Of a stretch of DNA of 64,000 nucleotides, positions 1-10,421 are shown piece by piece (the first letter of the stretch is position 1; each line of letters starts with the position of its first letter). A program made the position numbers and the translations under genes. The notes below the pieces were generated by a model. That model was not told the origin of the DNA, searched no databases, and saw only the letters and a list, made by a program, of their open reading frames with translations. Source of the stretch: Gammaproteobacteria bacterium (GTDB lineage Bacteria; Pseudomonadota; Gammaproteobacteria; JAJPIJ01); the NCBI GenBank assembly GCA_035501935.1, contig DATJVC010000025.1, positions 72,905-136,904 of the forward strand. Reading direction: 5' to 3'.

Positions 1-1
1 C

Positions 2-1591
2 ACCGTAGGCCTGGGTCAGTCCTTTGTCCTCACCATCGAGGCCAAAACCAGCGACGACCCGGATCTGAGTCCGCTGTCAGCGGACTTCGACGTGCTGGGC
101 ACCAGCAAGCGCAGCGAGATCAGCATCCTCAACGGCAATTTCAAAAAATCAAGCAGCTGGCAGATCAACCTCATGGCCAAACGCGAGGGAGATCTCGTGA
201 TCCCGCCGCTCAAGGTCGGCGGCGAACAGACCGCGGCGCTGACCATGCACGTCACTCCAAACGCGCCCGGTGACAAGGCAGCGGAAAAAGGGCTGTTCAT
301 GGAAGTCGAAGTCACCCCGCGCGATCCTTATATCCAAGCGCAATGCCTGTACACGGTGCGCATACTGGCCGATTCGCGCTGGGACGTCGATGAACCTGTT
401 CTCGAGGATCCAAAAACCGTCTCCGGGGCGATCCTCATCAAAAAACTGGGCAGGGACAAAATCACCCGGACGACGCGGGAGGGCAGACATTATGACGTGC
501 TCGAGCGCGTCTACGCCATTTATCCGCAACGGACCGGCGATATCACCATTCCCCCCATCACGTTTCAGGGACAGATCAGCCGTGGCGGCGGTCTACTGCT
601 TGATCCATTCTCAGGCGCCATGAACACCCGGCGCCTGCAGTCCGAGGCGGTCACGTTGCACGTCAAACCCACTCCCAAGACCTTCACCGGCAAAACCTGG
701 CTGCCTGCCAAATCGCTGCAAATCCACGAAACCTGGTCGGATGATCCGGAGGATCTCAAGGCGGGCGAACCGGCCACCCGCACGATCTCATTGCTGGCGA
801 ATGGACTGACCGCCAGCCAGCTGCCTGAACCCGGTATCACACAGGCGCAAGGAGTGAAAACATATGCCGACCAGCCACTGCTCGACGATCAAATCCGCCC
901 CAGTGGAATCACCGGCCTGCGGCAGCAGAAGATCGCCGTTATCGCCAATGCCGATGACGTCACGCTGCCGGAGATCCGCGTCCCATGGTGGAACACCGAC
1001 ACCGATCACATGGAGGAAGCGGTATTGCCCGCGCGCAAGCTGCATATCAGCGCGGTTCCCGCGCGGGCGAACACACATGCCGAGGCCATCCCCCCCCCTT
1101 CCAAGCAAGCGCAGCCGGAAAACAGCAGTCACGCATCCTTGCCTGCCGGCACGCCGGCCTATCGCCGGCTGGCCATGGCCCTGGGGTTGGGTTGGCTCTC
1201 GACCGCCTTGTTCTGGTGGTGGTCCGGCGCGCGGCAACGCCAGGCGCAGACCGGGATTGCGAAACATCGGAAACAAAAAGAGCGGGTCTTGTTGAAAGCC
1301 GTGTTGGACGCCTGCGACGCCAATGCACCGGCACAAACCCGTGCTGCCTTGCTGATATGGGCCAGGGCACGCTGGCCCCGGCATGTGTTCCAGGGATTGA
1401 TCGACATCGCGGCGTACGAACCCGGGTTGGCGGGACTGCTCGATGAATTGAACCGCTCGCTCTACTCGAAAGGAGGACAACAGTGGCGGGGGAACGCGCT
1501 TGCCGATGCCCTTGGGAAGTTGGGCGGCGCAAAATCCGACCGGCAATCCACCACTTCCACACCCGCGCTTGAACCTCTGTTCCGCACCTGA
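2..1591 (+). CDS. batD: BatD-like oxygen tolerance / aerotolerance protein (5' partial)
   Basis: The frame is open from the first bases of the window, so the N-terminus lies outside; about 529 residues are visible. The visible part has the repeated beta-rich domains of BatD (the phrase VGLGQSFVLTIEA near the start is typical), then a single hydrophobic helix at about 1170-1235 (MALGLGWLSTALFWWW) and a cytoplasmic tail rich in Arg and Lys. BatD is a membrane-anchored periplasmic protein usually encoded after the MoxR ATPase and the BatA/BatB von Willebrand proteins, with a role in envelope stress or aerotolerance that is poorly defined. The internal GTG at 92 is not the true start, because homologous sequence continues upstream of it. 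It ends 33 bases before the convergent fccB stop. Confidence 0.85.
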   Translation, partial: TVGLGQSFVLTIEAKTSDDPDLSPLSADFDVLGTSKRSEISILNGNFKKSSSWQINLMAKREGDLVIPPLKVGGEQTAALTMHVTPNAPGDKAAEKGLFMEVEVTPRDPYIQAQCLYTVRILADSRWDVDEPVLEDPKTVSGAILIKKLGRDKITRTTREGRHYDVLERVYAIYPQRTGDITIPPITFQGQISRGGGLLLDPFSGAMNTRRLQSEAVTLHVKPTPKTFTGKTWLPAKSLQIHETWSDDPEDLKAGEPATRTISLLANGLTASQLPEPGITQAQGVKTYADQPLLDDQIRPSGITGLRQQKIAVIANADDVTLPEIRVPWWNTDTDHMEEAVLPARKLHISAVPARANTHAEAIPPPSKQAQPENSSHASLPAGTPAYRRLAMALGLGWLSTALFWWWSGARQRQAQTGIAKHRKQKERVLLKAVLDACDANAPAQTRAALLIWARARWPRHVFQGLIDIAAYEPGLAGLLDELNRSLYSKGGQQWRGNALADALGKLGGAKSDRQSTTSTPALEPLFRT

Positions 1592-1624
1592 CGAGGATCC
1601 CGCAATGATGTTTTGAGCAGACCG

Positions 1625-2893
1625 TCAACCGAAGGAATCGGCGACGATACTTTCATACCACGACCGATCATAAGCCGCTTCACGGGCGCGAAATTCAGCG
1701 GCGGCGTTCAACGGACTAATCCCGCCCGCACCCTCCACGAGGGTAATCTTACCGTCGATCACCTGAAAAATCTCGTTAACAGAGATGCCATATTCCGGCG
1801 CGACCAGGCTGTAGCAGGTGTTGTGCAGCGAAGGCGAGCCGGGCGCGACGCCACTGACGAGCGCGGCGATCGCAAGGGCGCAGTTTTTCGCCTGGCTGTT
1901 GGCCGCTGAGGCGGATTTCGGCATCGGGTTGGCGATGCAGGCATCGCCGATGACGTGCACGCCGGACATGCGTTTGGATTCGAAAATGCTGCTGTCCGCG
2001 GCGCACCAGCCGGAATCCTCGGCAAGCCCCGCGCTTATTGCCAGCCGGCCGGCCGTTTGCGCTGGAATGACATTGGCGACATCCACCTTGTGATCCTCAA
2101 GTTCGGTGTACAACGTCATGGTCTTCGCGTCGACGCGCCGCACAGCGCCGCCCTCGGTCACCGGCACCCACTCGATCATGCCCGGATACAATGTACTCCA
2201 CGCTTCTTTGAACAGCGCCTGTTTCGCAAATTTGTCATTGGCATCGAGGATCAACACCTTCGAGCGCGGCTTGTGTGTCTTCAAGTAATGGGCAATGAGG
2301 CTGGCGCGCTCATAGGGGCCGGGCGGACAGCGAAATGGCGCTGCGGGCACGCTGATGGCCACCACGCCGCCGTCCTTCATCGCCTGCAATTGCTTGTGCA
2401 AGAGCACCGTCTGCTCGCCGGCCCGCCAGGCATGTGGCATGCGCAGAGCTGCCGCCTCATCGTAGCCCTCCGGGCTGCCCCACTTGAAATCCACGCCCGG
2501 AGCCATCACCAGCCGGTCGTAACCCAGCTTCCGGCCGCCGGCCAGCGTGACCTGCCTGTTCAGTCCATCCACAGCGTCGACCCGATCGTGGATCTGTTCC
2601 ACACCGGCACGCGCCAGGCCTGCGCGATTCACCTGCAGGCGCTCCATCCGTCCCACCCCGCCGATGACCCAGTTGCTCATGGGACAGGCCAGATATTTCC
2701 GTTGTTCATCGATCAGTATGACGTGGATGGCGGGATCGACACGCCGCAGATAACGTGCACAGGTCGCACCCGCAAAACCTCCGCCGATGATCACGATGCG
2801 TGCCTTGGCGCGCGTCTCATCATCGGCACGCAGAGACAACGGCATCGCGCCCATCAAGGCCGCTGTCAGTTGAATGAAGGCGCGTCGCCTCAT
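1625..2893 (-). CDS. fccB: Flavocytochrome c sulfide dehydrogenase, FAD subunit
   Basis: A 422-residue FAD-dependent pyridine-nucleotide-disulfide-type oxidoreductase. It has a twin-arginine-like signal (MRRRAFIQLTAALMG), a dinucleotide-binding GGGFAGATCARYLRR motif, and two redox-type cysteines, one in the YLACPMSN context and one at FRCPPGPYE, typical of FccB. It would oxidise sulfide in the periplasm and pass electrons to the cytochrome subunit encoded just upstream. The start at 2893 is chosen because AAGAGGAG lies 6 nt upstream; an in-frame ATG 54 nt further upstream would place the signal peptide internally. The gene follows fccA with one base between the fccA stop and this ATG, so the two are probably cotranscribed and translationally coupled. 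Confidence 0.88.
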   Translation of the reverse strand: MRRRAFIQLTAALMGAMPLSLRADDETRAKARIVIIGGGFAGATCARYLRRVDPAIHVILIDEQRKYLACPMSNWVIGGVGRMERLQVNRAGLARAGVEQIHDRVDAVDGLNRQVTLAGGRKLGYDRLVMAPGVDFKWGSPEGYDEAAALRMPHAWRAGEQTVLLHKQLQAMKDGGVVAISVPAAPFRCPPGPYERASLIAHYLKTHKPRSKVLILDANDKFAKQALFKEAWSTLYPGMIEWVPVTEGGAVRRVDAKTMTLYTELEDHKVDVANVIPAQTAGRLAISAGLAEDSGWCAADSSIFESKRMSGVHVIGDACIANPMPKSASAANSQAKNCALAIAALVSGVAPGSPSLHNTCYSLVAPEYGISVNEIFQVIDGKITLVEGAGGISPLNAAAEFRAREAAYDRSWYESIVADSFG

Positions 2894-2894
2894 G

Positions 2895-3233
2895 CTATCT
2901 CCTCTTGGGACCGGTCTTGGCCAGATCATCAGCCAGAAAATTCGCAATGCGCGCCAATTCCTCGTCGCTGTAGCCCTTGGCGATGCGGTTCATGAGGGTG
3001 GCATTGCCCCCGCCGCTCTTGAAGTCATGCAACTTGCGCAGCAATACCTCGGCGGATTTCCCCTTGAGTGAGGGAATGTCACCGTCCTTGCGCCGCACTT
3101 GCGGCGCATGGCAGGTGTAGCAGTTGAAGGCCAGCGCCTCGGTGCCGCGCTGTACGGGCTCACCGGCGTATACTGGCGGCGGCAGCAACAGCAGAACGCC
3201 TAACCAGCCTGAGCGATAGATGGGCACGGGCAT
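2895..3233 (-). CDS. fccA: Class I cytochrome c, likely FccA subunit
   Basis: A 112-residue protein with a signal peptide (hydrophobic GVLLLLPPPVYA, cleavage predicted after Ala) and one CxxCH haem site (CYTCH) near residue 40. A methionine in the GNATLMNRIAKG segment is the likely sixth haem ligand. The single haem and short length fit the monohaem form of the flavocytochrome c cytochrome subunit. It is the first gene of the fccA-fccB pair; the fccB ribosome binding site lies inside its last codons. It should accept electrons from FccB in the periplasm. A generic c-type cytochrome cannot be excluded, but adjacency to fccB makes FccA the best call. Confidence 0.82.
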   Translation of the reverse strand: MPVPIYRSGWLGVLLLLPPPVYAGEPVQRGTEALAFNCYTCHAPQVRRKDGDIPSLKGKSAEVLLRKLHDFKSGGGNATLMNRIAKGYSDEELARIANFLADDLAKTGPKRR

Positions 3234-3339
3234 TGGATCTGATGTGCGGTAAGCGGAGTCAAGTGTGAGCGATTATACAGGGTTTATTGTTCATGAAGAC
3301 CCGCGGCAGGAATAAGAGTTCGCCCATGGTATTGCACGA

Positions 3340-4260
3340 ATGACGGCTTATTTGACTCATGCGGATTGTCTGAAGCACGAGATGGGTGAAGACCACCCCG
3401 AGTGCCCGGCACGCATCACCGCAATTGAAGACGCCCTCCACAAAGCTGGGCTGTACGATTTGCTGCATCACTATGAAGCGCCGCTGGCCACCGGGGAACA
3501 GTTGAAACGCGCGCATGATGCGGACTATGTCGATGCGCTGATCGCCGCCGCGCCGCGACAGGGGCACGTCCATCTCGACGGCGACACCAGCATGAATCCC
3601 CACAGTCTCCCGGCGGCGCTACGGGCCGCCGGTGCGGCGGTGCGGGCGGTGGACCTGGTCATGGGCGGGGAGGAAACCACGGCATTCTGCAATATCCGGC
3701 CGCCGGGCCACCATGCCGAACGCCGGCAGGCCATGGGCTTCTGTCTTTTCAATAATGTCGCCGTGGGCGCCATGCATGCCTTGCATCATCACGGCGTCGA
3801 TCGTGTCGCGATCGTGGATTTCGATGTTCACCACGGCAACGGTACTGAGGATATTTTTGACACGGAGCCGCGTGTCATGTTGTGCTCGTCCTTCCAATAT
3901 CCGTTGTATCCCTACAAGGCCGGCCCCACGGTCGATGGCCATCGGGTCAATGTCCCGTTGCCGGCCGGCGCCGGCGGGCGGGAATTCCGGCGCGCCGTGG
4001 CTGCGACCTGGTTTCCGCAACTGGAGCGCTTCCAGCCCCGTTTGATTTTCATATCGGCCGGATTCGATGCCCATCGCGAAGATCCGCTGGCCGGCCTGAA
4101 TCTGGTTGAGCAGGACTATGAGTGGATCACGCGGGAAATCATGGCGATTGCCGACCGCCACGGCCGTGGGCGGGTCATATCCACATTGGAGGGGGGCTAC
4201 GCCCTGCCCGCCCTGGGGCGCAGCGCCGTGGTGCATATACGCGCCCTGATGAAACTATAA
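3340..4260 (+). CDS. Histone deacetylase family (class II HDAC-like / AcuC-like) amidohydrolase
   Basis: A 306-residue arginase-fold deacetylase. All zinc-site and catalytic signatures are visible: RPPGHHAE (tandem His), VDFDVHHGNGTED (Asp and His ligands), SAGFDAHREDPL (second Asp ligand) and the EGGY glycine-tyrosine loop. Bacterial members remove acetyl groups from proteins, acetylpolyamines or small molecules; the substrate cannot be told from the sequence. It stands alone, divergent from fccAB and convergent with the porin-like gene, with a bidirectional terminator directly after its stop. No strong ribosome binding site is seen before the ATG. Confidence 0.88.
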   Translation: MTAYLTHADCLKHEMGEDHPECPARITAIEDALHKAGLYDLLHHYEAPLATGEQLKRAHDADYVDALIAAAPRQGHVHLDGDTSMNPHSLPAALRAAGAAVRAVDLVMGGEETTAFCNIRPPGHHAERRQAMGFCLFNNVAVGAMHALHHHGVDRVAIVDFDVHHGNGTEDIFDTEPRVMLCSSFQYPLYPYKAGPTVDGHRVNVPLPAGAGGREFRRAVAATWFPQLERFQPRLIFISAGFDAHREDPLAGLNLVEQDYEWITREIMAIADRHGRGRVISTLEGGYALPALGRSAVVHIRALMKL

Positions 4261-4264
4261 AAAT

Positions 4265-4296
4265 AAAAACGGCGCCCGCAGGCGCCGTTTTGTTTT
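4265..4296. terminator. Bidirectional rho-independent terminator
   Basis: ACGGCGCC (4269-4276), a CGCA loop and GGCGCCGT (4281-4288) form a perfect 8-bp stem. It is flanked by an A-run on the left and a T-run on the right, so it can end the HDAC-like transcript on the plus strand and the porin-like transcript on the minus strand. Confidence 0.85.
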
Positions 4297-4311
4297 AATG
4301 CCCGTTCCCGA

Positions 4312-5286
4312 TCAGGGGAAAGTAAAATTATGAGAAACCGTCGCCACCACATGCGGCTCGATCAAGCTGCGGGGATTGAGTTTCACGGCGGGATTATCGA
4401 AGTAGAAGTTCTTGAGGCTGGTCGTCTCATCGGTGGCGTAATAGCTGATATCGAACAGGAAACCATCGATATTTTTGTTCACCCCCACACGCCACCATGT
4501 GTAGTCATAGCCGTCTTGATATTTCGTTCCTGCTGGATTACCAAGTGCCGTGTCGCATGCCGCACTCGTGCTGCCGTCACTGGTGCCCGCCGTAATCGGC
4601 GCGCAAAGACGCTTGCCAGAGGACTGATCTCCATCAACGGTCTGGTAACCCACCGCTGCTTCAAAACCCAAATCGCCCAATCCCAGAGGACCCGTGGGCA
4701 CGGTCAATGCCAAGTCGCCTTCCACGGCATGTGCGTCACCGTCCGAGCCATAGAAGTCAGGTGAAAAGTCGTATTTGAGCGTCACACTGGGTGAAAGGAA
4801 TGTATCACTGAAGGCATAGTTGACGATGCCTTGGAACTCGCCGTAATCAGCATCCGGGCAAACGGACTTACCGAAGGCATCCACGCCCGCCGGATTACCT
4901 GCATCAGCACCCGTGCCACCAACAAGCTTGGTGGTATGACAGCTGTCACCCGGGAAGGTGTAATATAAACCACCGACGTCGAAGTTGAATCCACTCCAAG
5001 ACCAGCGATAGCCACCGTAGGCGTCGATTTCAACTTCATCTTCGTTAAATTTAGTATTCGAGCCCCAAGCGGTCAGGTACCAGCCGTTATAGGTCCAGTT
5101 GACGTCGCCCTGGATGGCCGGACCTTCAGTGTTGGAGATGCCGCGGAACATGTATTGGTTGGTGAAGTACAAATCCGCATTGAAGTTGGATATCGCCAAC
5201 GGCCCGGCATCGTCTGCGCTTGCCATCGGCGGAGCGGTAAACGCCGTCAACGACAAAATTGCCGCCATTCCTATTTTCCGCATCAT
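4312..5286 (-). CDS. TIGR02001/TorF-type putative outer-membrane porin
   Basis: A 324-residue exported beta-barrel protein. It has a signal peptide (hydrophobic core ending PPMASA), then NFNADLYFTNQYMFRGIS, a start typical of the TIGR02001 outer-membrane family, and alternating aromatic strands through to a C-terminal Phe-Pro after VSHNFTF. Three pairs of cysteines occur in predicted loops (for example GDSCHTTK and LCAPITAG), suggesting loop disulfides. The start at 5286 is preferred over ATGs at 5292 and 5283 because AAGGGG lies at proper spacing before it. It is a single-gene unit; its substrate is unknown. Confidence 0.8.
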   Translation of the reverse strand: MMRKIGMAAILSLTAFTAPPMASADDAGPLAISNFNADLYFTNQYMFRGISNTEGPAIQGDVNWTYNGWYLTAWGSNTKFNEDEVEIDAYGGYRWSWSGFNFDVGGLYYTFPGDSCHTTKLVGGTGADAGNPAGVDAFGKSVCPDADYGEFQGIVNYAFSDTFLSPSVTLKYDFSPDFYGSDGDAHAVEGDLALTVPTGPLGLGDLGFEAAVGYQTVDGDQSSGKRLCAPITAGTSDGSTSAACDTALGNPAGTKYQDGYDYTWWRVGVNKNIDGFLFDISYYATDETTSLKNFYFDNPAVKLNPRSLIEPHVVATVSHNFTFP

Positions 5287-5366
5287 GATCATGTCCCCTT
5301 GTGTGCCCTAAAATTGAACGTTTATGCACTGAAAAAGTGCGGTTATTAAAATAAAAACATGTAGTT

Positions 5367-5386
5367 ACCTACATTTTTTGGTAGGT
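5367..5386. promoter_or_regulatory. Inverted repeat ACCTAC-N8-GTAGGT upstream of the porin-like gene
   Basis: ACCTAC at 5367-5372 and GTAGGT at 5381-5386 are exact inverse complements around an AT-rich spacer, in the 285-base divergent gap between the porin-like gene and ettA. It could be a regulator site or a small hairpin in the porin leader. No regulator can be named from it. Confidence 0.35.
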
Positions 5387-5577
5387 TCTCACATATTGCA
5401 TTTAAGAGTCAAGTTCCATGCCAACGGGTCGTAAAAAGTGACTTAAAGAAACCACTCTCAAAATTAAATAATCTGCGATTGTCGCGATAACTGCCCACTC
5501 CCCATAAACCCCGCTTTGCGTATCATATGCCGCCCTTAACTTCATTGCCATTAAAAATCTATGGCGGGGGAAAATGA

Positions 5578-7251
<1,674 letters not shown>

Positions 7252-7259
7252 GAGCGCAC

Positions 7260-7682
7260 ATGCCAGAGCCCCTTCCGCAATACATTCATGATCGCATTTT
7301 CGATCTCGCCACCGCCATGAAAGACGCCTCCGAGCGGGGCGACCCGGCGATGACGGAGGAATGTTACGAAGAGATGCGGGATTACTGTCTGGCGCTCATC
7401 GATGAGGGACGCGAATGCGCCTTCCTATGGGAGACGCTGGGGGATTTCACGCGAGAAGACGATCAGGCGCTTCAATTTTACGAACGGGCGCTGTCGTGCG
7501 CGGAGCATGACAAAGAAGCCGTCCATGACATCCTGATCGCCATGGGCGAACGATATTCTGACAAAAAGAGTTACGCACTGGCGCGCGAGCTGCTCTCACG
7601 CGGCCTGCGTCTTGCTTTTGCCGCCGGCGACACGGACATGGCCGCGCGCGCCGACGTGCTCCTCGGCGAGCTGCCGTCCTGA
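7260..7682 (+). CDS. Small acidic TPR-like hypothetical protein
   Basis: A 140-residue cytoplasmic protein with no signal or membrane segment, rich in Glu and Asp. Helical segments such as DDQALQFYERALSCAEHDKEA and ALARELLSRGLRLAFAAGD look like tetratricopeptide helix pairs. A good Shine-Dalgarno (AGGAG) lies before the ATG. It sits 8 bases after ettA and 13 bases before the rlmJ start, so it is probably cotranscribed with translation genes. No specific family is recognised; a protein-protein adaptor role is only inference from the TPR-like pattern. Confidence 0.7.
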   Translation: MPEPLPQYIHDRIFDLATAMKDASERGDPAMTEECYEEMRDYCLALIDEGRECAFLWETLGDFTREDDQALQFYERALSCAEHDKEAVHDILIAMGERYSDKKSYALARELLSRGLRLAFAAGDTDMAARADVLLGELPS

Positions 7683-7695
7683 ATCTCCACAGCCG

Positions 7696-8544
7696 ATGCT
7701 GAGCTACCGCCACGCCTACCACGCCGGCAATTTTGCCGACGTGTTCAAGCACGTTGTGCTCGTGCTGGCCCTCGAGTCACTGCGGCGCAAGGATAAGCCG
7801 TTCCTCTATCTCGACACGCACGCCGGCGCCGGACGTTATGACCTGCGCGGCGAAATGGCGGTAAAAAACAGGGAACATGCCGGCGGCATTGGACGACTCT
7901 GGAATGCCCCTGCTCCCCCGGCTGCCGTAACATCATACCTGGACGTCATCCGAATGCTCAACCCGCATGCCTCAGCCCCGCCGCGCTGGTATCCGGGTTC
8001 ACCCGTGATCGCGCGTCATTTCCTGCGTCGCGGGGATCGGATGCTGCTGGCGGAAAAACATCCGGCGGACGGCGCGCTTTTACGCGCCGAATTCTCCGGC
8101 GACCGGCAGGTGCTGGTCTTCAGGGAGGATGGTTATCATCTCCTCAAATCGAAGTTGCCCGCGCGTGAGCACCGCGCTTTGATTCTCATAGATCCAGCTT
8201 ACGAACTGTCCGGTGAAACGGAACGGGCATACGAAGGCGTACAGGAAGGCCACCGACGCATGGCGACGGGAACCTTCACCATTTGGTATCCCGTCATGCC
8301 CAAGGTCAATATCAATGGACTCAAAAAACGATTGCACGAATCAGGAATTCGCCGGATCGTGAATACGGAACTCTGCATCCATCCGCGCGACAACCCGCTG
8401 GGCATGAACGGTTCGGGGCTCATCATCATCAACCCTCCCTGGCAGCTGGATAAAGCCATTGACAACCTGCTGCCATGGCTGTGGCGGACGTTATCACCCG
8501 ACGGCCGGGGTGATTTTTATGTGCGATGGCTGGTGGAAGAATGA
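7696..8544 (+). CDS. rlmJ: 23S rRNA (adenine-2030-N6)-methyltransferase RlmJ
   Basis: A 282-residue SAM-dependent methyltransferase. The start at 7696 gives MLSYRHAYHAGNFADVFKH, matching the invariant RlmJ N-terminus; in-frame codons upstream overlap the preceding gene and are not RlmJ-like. YLDTHAGAG is the SAM-binding motif I. The catalytic motif IV reads IDPAYE, where the family has DPPYE. The conserved WYPV and ending INPPWQLD ... LLPWLW segments are present. The enzyme methylates A2030 of 23S rRNA. It ends 19 bases before the convergent Rieske gene stop. Confidence 0.9.
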   Translation: MLSYRHAYHAGNFADVFKHVVLVLALESLRRKDKPFLYLDTHAGAGRYDLRGEMAVKNREHAGGIGRLWNAPAPPAAVTSYLDVIRMLNPHASAPPRWYPGSPVIARHFLRRGDRMLLAEKHPADGALLRAEFSGDRQVLVFREDGYHLLKSKLPAREHRALILIDPAYELSGETERAYEGVQEGHRRMATGTFTIWYPVMPKVNINGLKKRLHESGIRRIVNTELCIHPRDNPLGMNGSGLIIINPPWQLDKAIDNLLPWLWRTLSPDGRGDFYVRWLVEE

Positions 8545-8563
8545 ATTTCGCGTCAAAGAATCA

Positions 8564-9193
8564 TTACCAGCGCACGAAGAGTTTGCCGCCCTCCGATTTA
8601 CATTCGTAACGTTTCAGCGGCTGGTTTCCGATTTTGACGCAGGCGCCATCCCTGACATCGAATGTCCAGCCGTGTTTGGGGCAGGTGAGTTGATTGCCGG
8701 CCAGTGCCGACTCCGGAATCAATGTGCCCTGATGCGGGCAGCGGCGATCATAGACACGGGGTTCCTCATTCGGGTATTGCATGACCAGCAATGACCGGCC
8801 GTCACATTCCATCGTCCACGGCCGGCCGAGCATCAATGCATCCAGTGGAATGACCTCATGCCATTGCACCTGGGCACGCAAGGCCTCCTCCCGAAACTCC
8901 GGTAAACCCATGCCATTGATAACCTCGACAGCCCAGACGATTTTACTCAGCCCCAAGACGGGCAGGGACAGCAGCATGGCATCCAGCAGTTCGCCGCCAC
9001 TCCACCCCTCCTGCAGCGCCCGCCGGAGATATTGCTTCAAGCCCGGACCGGATTGCGCCTCGACCTTGCTGATGAACGACAGCAAAGATCGCGTCTTCGG
9101 ATCGAGACGGCCGCCGGCATCCTTGAAAAAGGCAAAATGGGCCTGCATGGCTTCAGGCCGCACCCGCAGCAGGAAATCCAGTGCTTCGCTCAC
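8564..9193 (-). CDS. AhpD/CMD-like domain fused to a Rieske [2Fe-2S] domain
   Basis: A 209-residue protein in two parts. Residues about 1-100 resemble a carboxymuconolactone decarboxylase / alkylhydroperoxidase D fold (LDPKTRSLLSF, a long helix, then GWSGGELLDAMLLSLPVLG) but lack the redox CxxC pair of AhpD. Residues about 105-209 form a Rieske ferredoxin-like domain with CPHQG and, 16 residues on, CPKHGW, giving the two Cys and two His cluster ligands. There is no signal peptide, so it acts in the cytoplasm. GTG at 9193 is preferred because GGGAGGG lies 5 nt upstream; TTG at 9196 is the alternative. The partner and substrate are unknown. The 9206-9646 gene lies just upstream on the same strand. 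Confidence 0.75.
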   Translation of the reverse strand: MSEALDFLLRVRPEAMQAHFAFFKDAGGRLDPKTRSLLSFISKVEAQSGPGLKQYLRRALQEGWSGGELLDAMLLSLPVLGLSKIVWAVEVINGMGLPEFREEALRAQVQWHEVIPLDALMLGRPWTMECDGRSLLVMQYPNEEPRVYDRRCPHQGTLIPESALAGNQLTCPKHGWTFDVRDGACVKIGNQPLKRYECKSEGGKLFVRW

Positions 9194-9205
9194 CAATTCC
9201 CTCCC

Positions 9206-9646
9206 TTATGAACCCGCCGGTGTCAGTTCGATCACGGTCTCCCGCGATGCCAGTTTGGGGATATCGGTAAAATCCACGGGCAGAAAATATTGCACGTAAT
9301 CGGGGTGAAGAAAGGCCAGTGTCACGTTACCCGTATCGCGCAGCAGGAAGCGTTCGTTCTTCTTGAACAGCCAGGTGCGCGTATCGACGCGGGCAACGAC
9401 GAAATTAAGCTCGATAATGCCGGGAATGTCCTCCGGTTTGGAGGAACAGGCGCCTTCCTTGCGGCCGATGAAGCACTGGATATGCACGCCTTCAATCGCC
9501 CTGCCGGTACCTTTCTCCACCATTTTAAAGCGCGGGTGCAGCACATCGCTCGACAGCTGCTCGCGGGTGCCGAGCAATCCGAAATAGTCCGCAGCCACCG
9601 CCACGGTGGCCAGCAACACCACTCCCGTCATGAGTTTGCCAGTCAT
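9206..9646 (-). CDS. Hypothetical exported or membrane-anchored protein
   Basis: A 146-residue protein whose first 20 residues form a hydrophobic segment (LMTGVVLLATVAVAADYFG), either a signal peptide or an N-terminal anchor. The rest is predominantly beta-strand, with a CFIGRKEGAC Cys pair that could form a disulfide. No family is recognised. Its stop is 12 bases before the start of the Rieske fusion gene on the same strand, so the two may be cotranscribed. An in-frame ATG at 9631 would shorten the N-terminus; neither start has a strong Shine-Dalgarno. Confidence 0.6.
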   Translation of the reverse strand: MTGKLMTGVVLLATVAVAADYFGLLGTREQLSSDVLHPRFKMVEKGTGRAIEGVHIQCFIGRKEGACSSKPEDIPGIIELNFVVARVDTRTWLFKKNERFLLRDTGNVTLAFLHPDYVQYFLPVDFTDIPKLASRETVIELTPAGS

Positions 9647-9780
9647 TTTGTCAGTTTATTCCATATTGCCCGGCACGCATTGCGTATAATTGAACAATGT
9701 CGCACCCGGTGAATTATACGGCGTTGGGCTCTGGATAAGATGGCGGAATTGAAACCAAATTCAAACCGGCCCATGAACCC

Positions 9781-10218
9781 ATGAGCGGTAAACCCGCCGG
9801 CAGTCGCCGGGTCTCGATGGGGGCCAGAGTCTGTCTTGGCATCCTGCTTCCGGTCATGGTCTTTATTGGATATCAGTTTGCCTTGATTAAGTCGCTGGAC
9901 GGAACCGGCAGTTGGGATGGAATGAGCCTGGCCTTTGGTTCGCTGTTTATTGTGCCCGGACTGTACGTCACCAACCTCTGGGTGGTGATGAACCAATGGG
10001 CTCGCAAAAGCGAGGCGTTCATTGCCGGCATGATGATCCCTTCCGTGATTGCCCTTGTTGAATATTTATGGGTCGGCGATTACTCGTACAAGGCGAGAAC
10101 TGCAATCAATCACGCATTCATTGCGCCCTTCCTCTGGATATGGCTGTTTGTTTTCATGCTGTTTACGCCACTCATTGTTTCGATTATTCGCGCCATCATC
10201 AATGGAAAACGGCGGTGA
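9781..10218 (+). CDS. Hypothetical integral membrane protein (about 4 helices)
   Basis: A 145-residue hydrophobic protein with about four membrane segments: residues 17-35 (CLGILLPVMVFIGYQFALI), about 46-66 (MSLAFGSLFIVPGLYVTNL), about 82-95 (MMIPSVIALVEYLWV) and about 112-135 (APFLWIWLFVFMLFTPLIV). Loops are short and basic at both ends. It is transcribed divergently from the 9206-9646 gene, and no family is recognised. A real gene is likely, because the membrane pattern and charge distribution are coherent over its whole length. Confidence 0.6.
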   Translation: MSGKPAGSRRVSMGARVCLGILLPVMVFIGYQFALIKSLDGTGSWDGMSLAFGSLFIVPGLYVTNLWVVMNQWARKSEAFIAGMMIPSVIALVEYLWVGDYSYKARTAINHAFIAPFLWIWLFVFMLFTPLIVSIIRAIINGKRR

Positions 10219-10421
10219 CCGCACGATTAAAACATCCCACGCCGCACCGCAAAATGCCGGCGACGCTTTCCGGTCCTCCGATCGTGCGTTTCCGTGACGC
10301 GGCACACCATTTTTGCCCGTGCACCTTTGTCAATTCGGCAGGGCGCTGATACCATTGCGCTATCGCGCGCCGCGTCCCGCATCGCATGACGTAAAACGAC
10401 AGAAATCAAGCGATTATAACC

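Noticed and set aside
10341-10362. Minus-strand TAGCGCAATGGTATCAGCGC looks like the D arm of a tRNA
   Set aside because: The next bases do not form an anticodon stem, no T-loop (GGTTCRA) follows, and no acceptor pairing is seen. At most a decayed tRNA 5' piece.
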